NCBI GenBank assembly: GCA_002494645.1
Contig: DACE01000010.1
Location: 80,441-144,440, forward strand
Length of the DNA stretch: 64,000 nt
Direction: 5' to 3'
DNA from: Euryarchaeota archaeon UBA256
GTDB taxonomy: Archaea; Thermoplasmatota; Poseidoniia; Poseidoniales; Poseidoniaceae
In this document: positions 17,436 to 25,913 of the stretch, piece after piece
How the letters are laid out: the number at the start of each line of letters is the position of its first letter
Numbering within the stretch: the first letter of the stretch is position 1
The notes under the pieces: model-generated
Database searches by the model: none
Told to the model about the DNA's origin: nothing
Seen by the model: the letters and a program-made list of their open reading frames with translations, nothing else
Position numbers and translations under genes: made by a program

Positions 17436-18491
17436 ATGAGCGGAACCATCATACTCCCTGAACAGGAAGTCTTTAACGCACGCGTCAGTGCAATTCAGTC
17501 GCGGATCACGGCCATCAGTGGACAAAATAGAATGGCCAAACTTCTCAACGACAATTTCCGTAATTGGCTAGCAAGTTCATCCATGTCACCGCTCAATCTC
17601 ACGTTGGAGTTGGATAAAGACAGTAATGGCCTGATTTCAGGAGAGGAGTTTGCGGGGTTGCTCGGTAAAATGACCGGTGAACGCCCACCAGATTGGGTCA
17701 TTGAATTGGTGTTTTCTTTCGTAGAGGCGAAGCCCGAAACGGGGATTCCTCTCGCAGACTGGATGGCATTCATGGCGGCAAATGGATTGGAAGTACCCGA
17801 GGAATTGTTCAGGAAAAAGGTAGAAATTACTGGAACCATCCGCACTACTGCGGAAGAATTCGATGTCGAGGATAAGATTTCTGTGACCGTTGAGTTTTCC
17901 GACAGGGTCGAAGGATACTCCATCAAGGCCACAGAAACTGAAAGCGGCCAAGTTGAAGAATTCTTTACTCCCGTGACAGATATGACCTCGCCTACGGCAG
18001 ATCAATTCACTCTTGACCCTGATGAAGTAGGGCGCTATCAAGTCGAACTCATCCATCTTGGTGCTCGCCTTGACATGGTGAACATGAACATCGTTCAACC
18101 GGTTGAAGAGGAAATTGAGGTCGAAGAACCAGAGCCATCTCATTCTACGGAAGAGCCTCAGGAAGATGTGGTGGTGGTGGACGAAGGACTGGCAGGATTC
18201 ATCACCCATCTGGAAAGCACGAAGCTCAAGAGCGAGGCCCGTGCTATCATCAACAAAAGTTCCGCCTACAAAATTGACGGGATGATCAAATCCACTGCGA
18301 CGACGCTCTTGGGTGATGGAGCACACAGAAATGGAACGACTCTTGCTTGTGAAATCGGAGAGGGATTTGTTTTGGAAATCATGATGAAAAACGGAGAGCG
18401 AGCGTTTGAAGCCGGACAGTTGACTTCGATTCAAGCAATGCCGCATGATTGGTCTGTGGCAACTCGCAGATTGACGTGTAAGGAACTCTAG
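17436..18491 (+). CDS. Hypothetical protein with an EF-hand-like calcium site
   Basis: The first ATG is at 17436; a GTG at 17412 would add eight residues. No clear ribosome site precedes either. The 351-residue protein is soluble. An EF-hand loop, DKDSNGLISGEEF, lies near residue 68 and is flanked by helices. A beta-rich region follows at about 130-225 (ITGTIRTTAEEFDVEDKISV, DEVGRYQVELIHLG). A Glu-rich linker of about 30 residues at 228-258 leads to a C-terminal domain of about 100 residues with mixed secondary structure. I do not recognise the overall family. A long open frame on the opposite strand of this gene is judged a shadow. Confidence 0.65.
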   Translation: MSGTIILPEQEVFNARVSAIQSRITAISGQNRMAKLLNDNFRNWLASSSMSPLNLTLELDKDSNGLISGEEFAGLLGKMTGERPPDWVIELVFSFVEAKPETGIPLADWMAFMAANGLEVPEELFRKKVEITGTIRTTAEEFDVEDKISVTVEFSDRVEGYSIKATETESGQVEEFFTPVTDMTSPTADQFTLDPDEVGRYQVELIHLGARLDMVNMNIVQPVEEEIEVEEPEPSHSTEEPQEDVVVVDEGLAGFITHLESTKLKSEARAIINKSSAYKIDGMIKSTATTLLGDGAHRNGTTLACEIGEGFVLEIMMKNGERAFEAGQLTSIQAMPHDWSVATRRLTCKEL

Positions 18492-18496
18492 AAAAG

Positions 18497-19666
18497 TTAC
18501 TTGAGCGCTCGAGCGATAACGATGCGCTGAACTTCTTGGGTACCTTCATAGATTTGCGTAATCTTAGCATCTCTAAAGAAACGCTCTACGGGGAATTCCT
18601 TCGTGTAGCCATATCCCCCAAGCACTTGGATGGCGCGCTCAGAAACCCACATCGCCGTATCTCCAGCGAATAATTTGGCCATGCTCGCTTCACGCGAGTG
18701 CCGTGGACCATCGGCGTGGTAGTGCTGTTCCTTTGTCCATGCCGCCTTGTAGACCATCAATCGGGCCGCATCAATCTGTGTGGCCATGTCGGCGAGGTAG
18801 GCCATGATCATTTGGTGGTGGGCGATTGGCTTACCGAAAGCCTCGCGCTCATGAGCATATTTCAAAGCAGATTCATAGGCACCTTGGGCAATACCCAATG
18901 CCTGTGCTGCAATACCAATTCGACTGTTATCAAGAGCATTCATGGCAATGGGGAAACCGTTGCCCACACCTTTGATGACATTTTCAACGGGCACTTTGCA
19001 ATCTTTGAGAATGAGCGTGCAGGTATCGGATGAGCGAATGCCGAGTTTGTCCTCTTTCTTCCCTACAGAATAGCCTTCAAACGCTGCGTCGACGATAAAT
19101 GCGGTTGTGCCACCATGCTTCTTGACTCCGTAATCGGGGTGGTCAACATCTTTGGCAAAGAGGACGAGAAGTTGGGCTTGAGCTCCGTTGGTGACCCACA
19201 TCTTTTCCCCGTTGAGAATGTAGTGCGTTCCATCTTCGGAGAGTTTGGCTTTGCAGGACATGGCTGCAGCATCAGTGCCAGCGCCTGCTTCTGAAAGTGA
19301 GTATGCCCCTACTTCCCCTGCTGCAAGTCTTGGGAGGTATGTTTTCTTTTGATGTTCGTCTCCGTGAAGGGCGATTGTCATTGAGCACAAGCCCACGTGA
19401 ACACAAAACATTACGGCAAAAGAGGGGTCGACGCGTGCAAGTTCTTCGATGATGATGGCTTCGGAGATATCGTCAATCGGAGATCCCCCGTATGCTTCTG
19501 GAATCGTAATACCATGGAGGCCGTATTCAAGGAAACTTTGCCATTCTTCGCTTGGCGGGATTTGGTTTTGGTCTCGATGTTCAACCGTTGGAGCGAGAAC
19601 TGTTTCTGCGAAGTCGCGAACCATCTCTCGAATCATTTCTTGTTCGTCGGTTTCACCAAAATTCAC
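18497..19666 (-). CDS. Acyl-CoA dehydrogenase
   Basis: The likely start is the GTG at 19664-19666, giving about 389 residues that begin VNFGETDEQEMIREMVRDF, as is normal for the family; an ATG at 19747 would add 27 basic residues. FAD/substrate motifs are present: ALSEAGAGTDAA-like YSLSEAGAGTDA near residue 118, KMWVTNGAQA, and the C-terminal VLGGYGYTKEFPVER followed by FRDAKITQIYEGTQEVQRIVIA. The catalytic Glu is expected in the IYEGT segment, as in short- and medium-chain enzymes. The protein removes two hydrogens from an acyl-CoA and passes electrons to ETF. Substrate chain length cannot be told from sequence here. No other beta-oxidation gene is adjacent. Confidence 0.92.
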   Translation of the reverse strand: MNFGETDEQEMIREMVRDFAETVLAPTVEHRDQNQIPPSEEWQSFLEYGLHGITIPEAYGGSPIDDISEAIIIEELARVDPSFAVMFCVHVGLCSMTIALHGDEHQKKTYLPRLAAGEVGAYSLSEAGAGTDAAAMSCKAKLSEDGTHYILNGEKMWVTNGAQAQLLVLFAKDVDHPDYGVKKHGGTTAFIVDAAFEGYSVGKKEDKLGIRSSDTCTLILKDCKVPVENVIKGVGNGFPIAMNALDNSRIGIAAQALGIAQGAYESALKYAHEREAFGKPIAHHQMIMAYLADMATQIDAARLMVYKAAWTKEQHYHADGPRHSREASMAKLFAGDTAMWVSERAIQVLGGYGYTKEFPVERFFRDAKITQIYEGTQEVQRIVIARALK

Positions 19667-19778
19667 TCGCTCACCATTCCTTCCCACATAGCCGAGTTTC
19701 TTAACCCGTTTGTTTGATTTGTGAAACACGCCATTCCTCAAGTTCATATACCACGTGAGAAAGGCGCGAGTAGGAGAG

Positions 19779-20210
19779 ATGATGATGGACGACGAAATCA
19801 TTGAATTCGTTATAGCTCAAGACCGTAAGTATTCTATGGAACATTTGTGGTTTCAACAGAAAGAACAGCGGCTCATGATTGGGGTTAGTGAATTTTTAAG
19901 AGTCGAAATTGGCGACATTCTTCGTGTTATTTTGCCCCAGGCTGACACCGAAGTTGACGAAGGCGGTAGCTTGTTCTCGTTGTGGACTGCTGACGAAAAA
20001 ATTGCACTAACATCTCCATTTTCAGGCGTTATCTCGGATGTCAACGGTGAAGTTGAAATTAATCCTGACTTGGTCAACGACTCTGCCTACAACGACGGAT
20101 GGGTCATTCTCCTTGCACCTCATGAGTTGGAGATGAACCCCGATGACAAGCAATTCCTCGAAAATCTTCTCGATCACAACGAGTATGTGGAATATCTTGC
20201 CGAACTTTGA
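19779..20210 (+). CDS. Glycine cleavage H protein-like (lipoyl-domain fold)
   Basis: Three consecutive ATG codons occur at 19779, 19782 and 19785 after GGAG; the true start is one of these, giving 141-143 residues. The protein matches GcvH: EHLWFQQKEQRLMIGVSEFL near residue 20, VEIGDILRVILP, then the lipoyl hairpin and TSPFSGVISDVNGEVEINPDLVNDSAYNDGW-like end (split here: SPFSGVISDVNGEV and INPDLVNDSAYNDGW). Usual H proteins carry lipoate on a Lys eight residues before the SP of the hairpin. Here that position is Asp and the only nearby Lys (in DEKIAL) is six residues before the Pro, so the hairpin is shortened. It may be lipoylated at a shifted site or may have a non-catalytic role. The other glycine cleavage genes are not in the window. 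Confidence 0.75.
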   Translation: MMMDDEIIEFVIAQDRKYSMEHLWFQQKEQRLMIGVSEFLRVEIGDILRVILPQADTEVDEGGSLFSLWTADEKIALTSPFSGVISDVNGEVEINPDLVNDSAYNDGWVILLAPHELEMNPDDKQFLENLLDHNEYVEYLAEL

Positions 20211-20345
20211 TTTTATCAATTACTCTTGCTCGGCCACGACACTTGCCAATGGTCCGAGCGTAGCCTCAAAGCCAACGCTGATGTATCTTTGAGGAGGCTT
20301 CAATGCATCCTCAAGGCTGATTAACAACGACTTTTTCCTTAGGGT

Positions 20346-20921
20346 ATGACCGAAGCGATGAAGGAACTGCGTAAGAGCCTCGAGGCAGCGCCTGTTATTT
20401 GGAAAGGTGATTATCCTTACTTCATTCATCCCGTTACCGATGGTGTGCCGAGGATGAACCCAGATGTGCTTCATGCAATCACTGAATTGGTATCACAACG
20501 AGTCGACTGGTCCGAAGTTGACTTGCTCCTTGGCATTGAGGCCATGGGGCTTCCTCTGACCGCGCCCTTGAGCATGGCGACCAGAATTCCGCTCGTCATT
20601 GCGCGAAAGCGCGAATATGGTCTCGAGGGAGAAGTGAAAATTGACCAATCTACCGGCTACTCCAAGGGGGCCATGTATCTCAACAACATCAAGGAAGGAG
20701 AGAGAATTGCCATTCTTGACGATGTGCTTTCAACAGGTGGAACGCTTGAAGCGGTAATTGAAGGCGTCCGGCGAGCAAAGGCAGAAGTCACCGAAGTCAT
20801 TGCCGTTGTGGAAAAAGGACCAGGCTTGAAGCGGCTGCAATTAATATACCCCGAAATTCGCATTCAGTCCCTCGTTCGTTTAGAGATGGACGGCGATAAA
20901 GTCGTTCTTCTGGATGATTGA
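20346..20921 (+). CDS. hpt: Hypoxanthine/guanine (or adenine-like) phosphoribosyltransferase, archaeal type
   Basis: This 191-residue protein has the type I PRTase PRPP-binding motif ILDDVLSTGGT near residues 119-129, LLLGIEAMGLPLTAPL near 57-72, and the archaeal Hpt-type segment RIPLVIARKREYGL. It resembles the archaeal APRT/HGPRT group that converts a purine base plus PRPP to the nucleotide. The archaeal enzymes of this group are usually annotated as hypoxanthine/guanine PRTase, but adenine or xanthine could be the substrate. It heads a run of plus-strand information genes (dph2, cdc6, eS6, aIF2-gamma). No regulatory element was recognised. Confidence 0.85.
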   Translation: MTEAMKELRKSLEAAPVIWKGDYPYFIHPVTDGVPRMNPDVLHAITELVSQRVDWSEVDLLLGIEAMGLPLTAPLSMATRIPLVIARKREYGLEGEVKIDQSTGYSKGAMYLNNIKEGERIAILDDVLSTGGTLEAVIEGVRRAKAEVTEVIAVVEKGPGLKRLQLIYPEIRIQSLVRLEMDGDKVVLLDD

Positions 20922-20965
20922 TGCTCCAACGGTTGCATTCATGAGGGAGTGGCGTCGCCCCTGTC

Positions 20966-22090
20966 ATGGGGAAGCATATGGATTTGAACCGCCACGACTT
21001 CGAACTCGACGAGTTGATGGAGCGTATACGAGCGAATGATAACCGCCTTATTGCGCTTCAAGTTCCAGAAGGACTGAAGATGCAAGCCTTGGAAATGATG
21101 GACACGATTGAGACCGAGACCAGTGCTCAAGTAGTCCTTGCGGCTGACCCTTGCTACGGTGCTTGCGATCTTGTCCACGATAAAATGCAACTCATGGGCG
21201 TTGAGATGGTTGCTCACATGGGCCACTCTCAAATGAACATCGATTCTGGAATGCCAACTCAATTCATCAACGTCACCTACAACGGAGACCCTGAACTTCA
21301 ACCGGTCATCCCCTGGCTTGAACAGCATCGAGCCATGGCCCAACAACGCCTTTCACAACAACACAGCCCTGACTCAACCATGACAGAAGAAGAGGCACAG
21401 GAACGCTTCATGGATGCTGTAGGCCGTATGGCTCCGTTGACCGATACCAAGCTTGGCTTGGTTGGTTCCATCCAACATCTCCACCTGCTTCCCGAATTCC
21501 ACGACCGTTTGGAAAAGGCTGGCTATGATGTCACTATCCCGATTGGAGGCGCTCGCCTTTCATTCCCCGGTCAAGTCCTCGGCTGCAATTACTCTGGCGA
21601 CGACCCGAGCATCGGCCACTATCTCTTCCTCGGCAGCGGTGATTTCCATCCGATTGGACTCGTCCTCCACACAGGCAAGCCCTTGGCCATGCTGGACCCT
21701 TACACAGGAGACGCTGAAGAGATGTCACTCGAACGCATCGAGCGTATCTTACGCCAACGCTTCGGCCTCATCATGAGCGTTCAAGATGCGAATTCATTCG
21801 GCATCCTTATCGGCGAAAAGCCCGGTCAAATGCGTAGAACGCTGGCGTTGCGGATGAAGCGAATGTTGGCTCAACACGGTAAGAAAGGATATTTGTTGGC
21901 ACTCGAACACGTTGGACCTGAACTCATTGACTTCTATCCCGTGGATGCCTTCGTGAACACCGCTTGCCCGCGTATTGCGATTGATGACGCAGTCAGGTAT
22001 CGTAAACCTCTGATCACGCCCTTTGAACTTGAGGTCGCTTTGGGCGAGAAAAAATGGGAATTGGGCTATCAATTCGATGAAATCCCGTGA
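20966..22090 (+). CDS. dph2: Diphthamide synthase subunit Dph2 (radical SAM-like 3-amino-3-carboxypropyl transferase)
   Basis: This 374-residue protein starts the diphthamide modification of a histidine in elongation factor 2 by transferring the aminocarboxypropyl group of SAM. The three cluster cysteines of the family are visible: DPCYGACD with Cys63, VLGCNYSGDDPS near residue 206, and NTACPRIAIDDA near 333. The LQVPEGLKMQALEM opening and the GSIQHLHLLPEF segment are also typical. An ATG at 20978 has a better purine-rich upstream stretch and would shorten the protein by four residues. An insertion near 130-150, rich in Gln and Glu, separates the first two domains. Confidence 0.94.
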   Translation: MGKHMDLNRHDFELDELMERIRANDNRLIALQVPEGLKMQALEMMDTIETETSAQVVLAADPCYGACDLVHDKMQLMGVEMVAHMGHSQMNIDSGMPTQFINVTYNGDPELQPVIPWLEQHRAMAQQRLSQQHSPDSTMTEEEAQERFMDAVGRMAPLTDTKLGLVGSIQHLHLLPEFHDRLEKAGYDVTIPIGGARLSFPGQVLGCNYSGDDPSIGHYLFLGSGDFHPIGLVLHTGKPLAMLDPYTGDAEEMSLERIERILRQRFGLIMSVQDANSFGILIGEKPGQMRRTLALRMKRMLAQHGKKGYLLALEHVGPELIDFYPVDAFVNTACPRIAIDDAVRYRKPLITPFELEVALGEKKWELGYQFDEIP

Positions 22091-22125
22091 CTTGGTCTTG
22101 ATTGAACTTCACAAATCAGACCTTT

Positions 22126-22141
22126 GAACGTTCATGTGAAC
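22126..22141. repeat. Overlapping inverted repeats upstream of cdc6
   Basis: GAACGTTC (22126-22133) and GTTCA-TG-TGAAC (22130-22141) overlap in the spacer before the cdc6 gene, and TTGAAC recurs at 22102-22107. The pattern could bind a dimer, possibly the Cdc6 protein itself, but no known origin-box consensus was matched. Short palindromes also arise by chance. Confidence 0.35.
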
Positions 22142-22180
22142 CACATCTTTTAGAACGGTTGACATCAGCATTCTCATGAT

Positions 22181-23383
22181 ATGGCATCCTATCTTGACCG
22201 CATTGGAGCGGGGTTCATCATTGCTCATCCAGAATTTTTGGATTACGACCACGTCCCTGAGGAATTGGTGGGTCGTGAGCAAGTTCAATCCGAACTGGCT
22301 TCAAAATTCTCTGCTTTAGCGTCCCCCCAGGGCGCTGCCAGAGCCGTCATTACCGGACCTGTGGGGAGTGGAAAAACCGTTCTTGCCAAAACATTCTGTC
22401 GTGACCTTCAGCGCCATCTGTCGGGAAAACGCGAACTCAAAGTAGCCCACATCAATTGCCGTAATGCATCAACAAGCATGCGTGTCGCCCAACGCATACT
22501 GCACCAATTTGACCCCGGCCACCCAGATCGTGGGCTTTCCATGGGTGAGTTGCTTCTCAGCCTGAGGAAAATGCTGCGAAGAACATCAACGCACCTGGTC
22601 ATCGTTCTCGACGAAGTGGACCACATGTTACGGCGGTCTGGAGATGAATTGCTCTATCAATTACTTCGCATCGATGAGGACCAAGAAGGAACCGGGAGCG
22701 TTTCCATCATCCTCATCAGCCAAGAACAAGTCCTTGACGTCCTCGAAACTGCAGTACTCTCAAAATTTGGCCAATCCAACCATCTCCGAATTCCATCCTA
22801 CGATGTCAACGGGCTTGAGGCCATTATACGCCAACGAGCGGAACTCGCCCTCGTGCCGGGCACATGGACCGATGCCATACTCCGGCTCCTGGCCGAAAAA
22901 GCCGGGCCAAGTGGTGACGCGCGACAGGGCATTGAATTCCTCGCCAGCGCTGCAGAGCGCTCTGAATTCCGACAAGACGGCCACAGCCTAAGAGAGATCA
23001 GCATCGATGATATCAACGCCCTGAACGACGTGCTCGCTACAGACACGCATTCAAAATTAGAGGTCGTAGACGATTTATCCCCTCACGAAATGCTGGCGCT
23101 CTTGGCGATGTGTCGAAGACTCAAGACGGAAGAGACCATGACGATGGGAGACGTAGAGAAACTCTACACCGTGGTCTGCGAGGAATATGAGCAGCGACCG
23201 AAGAGCCACACAACGCTATGGAAATACATCAAAGCAATCGAAGTGCAAGGTGTGATTGAATCACGCGTGGCGACCGTCCCTGGAGGCCGTGGCCGTACAA
23301 CGCACATGAGCATGCCACATTTCCTCCCAGCAGACCTTGCAAGTCGTCTTGAATTGCTTCTTCCAAAGCGATTACGCCGCTGA
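22181..23383 (+). CDS. cdc6: Orc1/Cdc6 replication initiator
   Basis: This 400-residue AAA+ protein has Walker A GPVGSGKT near residues 59-66, Walker B VIVLDEVDHM near 142-151, a sensor-1 segment SIILISQEQVLD, and a sensor-2/lid region around SGDARQGIEFLASAA. A C-terminal winged helix follows (YEQRPKSHTTLWKYIKAIE, GVIESRV). It should bind origin DNA and load the MCM helicase. Archaeal origins are commonly beside cdc6, and the 90-base spacer upstream carries short inverted repeats, so an origin near here is possible. Compare the Orc-like protein encoded at 26962-28830, which lacks these intact ATPase motifs. Confidence 0.93.
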   Translation: MASYLDRIGAGFIIAHPEFLDYDHVPEELVGREQVQSELASKFSALASPQGAARAVITGPVGSGKTVLAKTFCRDLQRHLSGKRELKVAHINCRNASTSMRVAQRILHQFDPGHPDRGLSMGELLLSLRKMLRRTSTHLVIVLDEVDHMLRRSGDELLYQLLRIDEDQEGTGSVSIILISQEQVLDVLETAVLSKFGQSNHLRIPSYDVNGLEAIIRQRAELALVPGTWTDAILRLLAEKAGPSGDARQGIEFLASAAERSEFRQDGHSLREISIDDINALNDVLATDTHSKLEVVDDLSPHEMLALLAMCRRLKTEETMTMGDVEKLYTVVCEEYEQRPKSHTTLWKYIKAIEVQGVIESRVATVPGGRGRTTHMSMPHFLPADLASRLELLLPKRLRR

Positions 23384-23453
23384 ATAAGACACCGAAGCAG
23401 ACGATGGGGCTAAATACGGGTCGTGAGTCGGAGAAATCCCGAGAGGTGCTACT

Positions 23454-23942
23454 ATGGCTGGTAACGATGCTGAATTTATTGCAGTGGTCAATGATACGGA
23501 CCCGAAGAACGGCGGAAAATCCTACGCTTTGAAAATCACAGGAAACAACCATGCTCAAATTTTGGGCAAGCGCATCGGCGATGTTGTTGACGGTATCTTC
23601 GTTGGCGAGGGAGACAAGACGCTCTCTGGATACAAATTGGAGATTACTGGTGGATCTGATAAAACTGGAACCCCACTTCGACGAGACCTTGATGGTGGCT
23701 CACGCCAATCCATTCTCGTCACCCAATCAACGGGTTACAAGGGTCAAGTGGTCGTCCACAAGAAAAAGGGCGGCGACAAGAAGCGATTCCGCTACAAGCC
23801 AGACGGTCTTCGTCGACGACGAAACTTCCGTGGTAACACCATTACTCAAGACACCCGACAAATCAACCTGAAAGTTGTTGAGTCCGGGAAGAAAACCCTC
23901 AATGCCATCCTCGCTGCAGAAGCTGAGGAAGCATCGGAGTGA
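23454..23942 (+). CDS. rps6e: Ribosomal protein eS6
   Basis: This 162-residue protein matches archaeal/eukaryotic eS6 of the small subunit: KSYALKITGNNHAQILGKR, IGDVVDGIFVG, GYKLEITGGSDKTGTPLRRD and the basic KPDGLRRRRNFRGNTI segment. GAGAGG lies five bases before the ATG. The C-terminal ~40 residues end in an acidic stretch (AEAEEASE). Archaeal eS6 is often near aIF2-gamma, as here, where the two genes are 39 bases apart and likely cotranscribed. Confidence 0.95.
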   Translation: MAGNDAEFIAVVNDTDPKNGGKSYALKITGNNHAQILGKRIGDVVDGIFVGEGDKTLSGYKLEITGGSDKTGTPLRRDLDGGSRQSILVTQSTGYKGQVVVHKKKGGDKKRFRYKPDGLRRRRNFRGNTITQDTRQINLKVVESGKKTLNAILAAEAEEASE

Positions 23943-23981
23943 ACTCGAGAGGGCTTTCGTAGACAATGAGGAGTGGGGAGC

Positions 23982-25220
23982 ATGGCACGAGAGCTTCCCG
24001 CACAACCCGAGGTCAACATCGGCCTTGTGGGTCACGTTGACCACGGTAAAACCACACTTACTCAAGCGCTTTCGGGTGTTTGGACCGATACGCATTCTGA
24101 AGAACGCAAGCGCGGAATCTCAATCAAACTCGGCTATGCTGACACGGCCTTCTACAAGGACGATAAGGACCAATACTACGCTACAGGAAAGAGACCCGAC
24201 GGAAGCGAAGACGTCCCCAAAGAACTGCAACGGGTCGTTTCATTCGTTGACGCTCCCGGCCACGAGACCTTGATGGCTATTATGATCACAGGGGCTTCAA
24301 TCATGGACGGAGCCATGCTGATGGTTGCTGCCAACGAAACATGCCCTCAACCTCAAACACGTGAACACTTGATGGCGTTGGAAATGGCCAACATCGAGAA
24401 CATCGTCATCGTTCAAAACAAAATTGACCTCGTTTCCCGTGAGCGGGCCCTTGAGTCCCACAAAGAAATCAAAGAATTCCTCAAGGGAACAATTGCTGAA
24501 AAGGCCCCAATTATTCCAGTATCGGCCCACCATGACGTCAATCTCGACATCTTGATTCAAGCCATAGAGGCAACCATTCCCACTCCCGACCGCTCTAAAG
24601 ACAAGCGTTCAATTATGCACGTAGCCCGTTCATTTGACATCAACCGACCCGGCACTCGCCCTGCCAAGTTGAAGGGAGGCGTCATCGGTGGCAGTATCGT
24701 CGAAGGCGAATTCAAAGAAGGTGACGAAGTGATCATTGGGCCTGGTCGAAAAATCGAGAAAGGAAATAAATCAACGTGGGAGCCAATTCATGCCGTTGTC
24801 AGCAGCATGCAAGGAGGCGGGCGTAATCTCGATGCCATGCATGCAGGGGGCTTGTGTGGTATGGCAACCTTCCTTGACCCGTCCATCACCACCTCCGACA
24901 ATCTTTCGGGACAAGTCGTTGCTCGCAAAGGACAGCTTCCTGAAATCCACTCATCTGTAAGCGTCAGTGTCAATTTGATGTCACACATGGTTTCTGGTGA
25001 CGGAGAAGCACCTGAGAAAATACAACCGCTGCGCAATAACGAGATGCTCATGCTCAACGTTGCTACGGCAACTTCTGTTGGTGTTACCCGAAGCGCAGAG
25101 AAAAACCGCACCAATTTGGACCTACGATTACCAATCTGTGCCGATAAGGGACAGCGCATCTCACTCTCACGACGCATCGGTTCACGCTGGCGACTTATCG
25201 GCTACGGAACGATTGAGTGA
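23982..25220 (+). CDS. eif2g: Translation initiation factor aIF2 subunit gamma
   Basis: I take the ATG at 23982 with GAGGAG eight bases upstream; a GTG at 23973 is also in frame. The 412-residue GTPase binds Met-tRNAi and GTP. G motifs: NIGLVGHVDHGKTTLTQAL near residue 12, GISIKLGYAD (switch 1), VDAPGHETLM (switch 2), VQNKIDL, and PVSAHHDVN. Domains II and III follow (SFDINRPGTRP, GRKIEKG, GTRRIGSRWRL-like end). Family members usually have a zinc knuckle of four cysteines between switch 1 and DAPGHE. Here that segment (AFYKDDKDQYYATGKRPDG) has none, so the knuckle is replaced. The gene is followed by a PIN-domain gene after ten bases, a common archaeal pairing. Confidence 0.95.
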   Translation: MARELPAQPEVNIGLVGHVDHGKTTLTQALSGVWTDTHSEERKRGISIKLGYADTAFYKDDKDQYYATGKRPDGSEDVPKELQRVVSFVDAPGHETLMAIMITGASIMDGAMLMVAANETCPQPQTREHLMALEMANIENIVIVQNKIDLVSRERALESHKEIKEFLKGTIAEKAPIIPVSAHHDVNLDILIQAIEATIPTPDRSKDKRSIMHVARSFDINRPGTRPAKLKGGVIGGSIVEGEFKEGDEVIIGPGRKIEKGNKSTWEPIHAVVSSMQGGGRNLDAMHAGGLCGMATFLDPSITTSDNLSGQVVARKGQLPEIHSSVSVSVNLMSHMVSGDGEAPEKIQPLRNNEMLMLNVATATSVGVTRSAEKNRTNLDLRLPICADKGQRISLSRRIGSRWRLIGYGTIE

Positions 25221-25230
25221 GGCTAGAGAC

Positions 25231-25608
25231 ATGCAACCCGTTCTCATTGATGCATGTGGATGGGCTGCATGCATTGATGCTCAATTGAACATCCAACACG
25301 AGATGGAATCCTTGCTTGGGCCCTGCGAGTGGCTTCTGATTCCGAAGGTGCTTGAGGAACTTGTGGAACTGGAGCGTCAACGCCCTGCGGGAAAGGGGTT
25401 ACTCCTCGACCTCTTGCAATCAAAATCAACGTTGGTGGGAACGGAACACATCGGGCATACTGACGATCTCCTCTTGGAATTCGCTCAACATTACCAAGCC
25501 GCTACCCTCACGGTTGATACCGAACTTAAGCGACGGCTTTTCGAGGCCAACCTTCGTGTCATCGAAGTCAAGCAAAGCAAGTATCTTCACCTTGTTGACT
25601 TGCTATAG
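25231..25608 (+). CDS. PIN-domain protein (Fcf1/Utp24-like)
   Basis: Starting at the ATG at 25231 gives 125 residues. The protein has the PIN-fold acidic pattern: LIDACGWAA near residue 5, an ELVELERQRP helix with Glu near 42-48, TDDLLLEFA near 78, and TVDTELKRRL near 96 with the last acidic site. PIN proteins of this group are small RNases; archaeal relatives next to aIF2-gamma are thought to act in rRNA processing, which I infer from position, not proof. It appears to be the last gene of the eS6/aIF2-gamma run. Its stop lies 5 bases from the end of the convergent DUF357 gene. Confidence 0.85.
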   Translation: MQPVLIDACGWAACIDAQLNIQHEMESLLGPCEWLLIPKVLEELVELERQRPAGKGLLLDLLQSKSTLVGTEHIGHTDDLLLEFAQHYQAATLTVDTELKRRLFEANLRVIEVKQSKYLHLVDLL

Positions 25609-25613
25609 AAGCG

Positions 25614-25913
25614 TCAAGGAAGCGTGAAGAGGACGTCGTCCCCATGACCGTCAAGCCATCCAATTTTAACGCCAGCATCAATCCATGCATGGGCATAATT
25701 GATGGCTCCAAAGGCGCGAACAAGGTCTCCCTGCGCAGCGAAGTGCTGAGCGTCGGAGGCATAATCGTCGGCCATCCTGAGCATGATGGCCAATTTTTGA
25801 CCCTCATCTGATGAAGAGGGCACCAGTGATGTTGCCTTGTTGCGTGCCCGCTTGGTGATATCGAGGTACTTTTCTACGCGTTCAAGAGTAATGTGGTCCA
25901 ATGATTCGCTCAT
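25614..25913 (-). CDS. DUF357 family protein
   Basis: This 99-residue helical protein matches DUF357: YLDITKRARNKA near residue 16, ADDYASDAQHFAAQGD near 48-63, and INYAHAWIDAGVKIG near 70-84. The family is archaeal, and its function is unknown to me. The ATG overlaps the stop of the upstream beta-propeller gene by four bases (ATGA), and it is the last of a three-gene operon with that protein and an Orc-like AAA protein. Confidence 0.85.
   Translation of the reverse strand: MSESLDHITLERVEKYLDITKRARNKATSLVPSSSDEGQKLAIMLRMADDYASDAQHFAAQGDLVRAFGAINYAHAWIDAGVKIGWLDGHGDDVLFTLP

Noticed and set aside
17637..18446. 269-codon minus-strand open frame opposite the EF-hand protein gene
   Set aside because: Its composition (His, Phe, Arg and Cys rich) looks like an antisense shadow. 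The plus-strand frame has an EF-hand motif and plausible protein composition.
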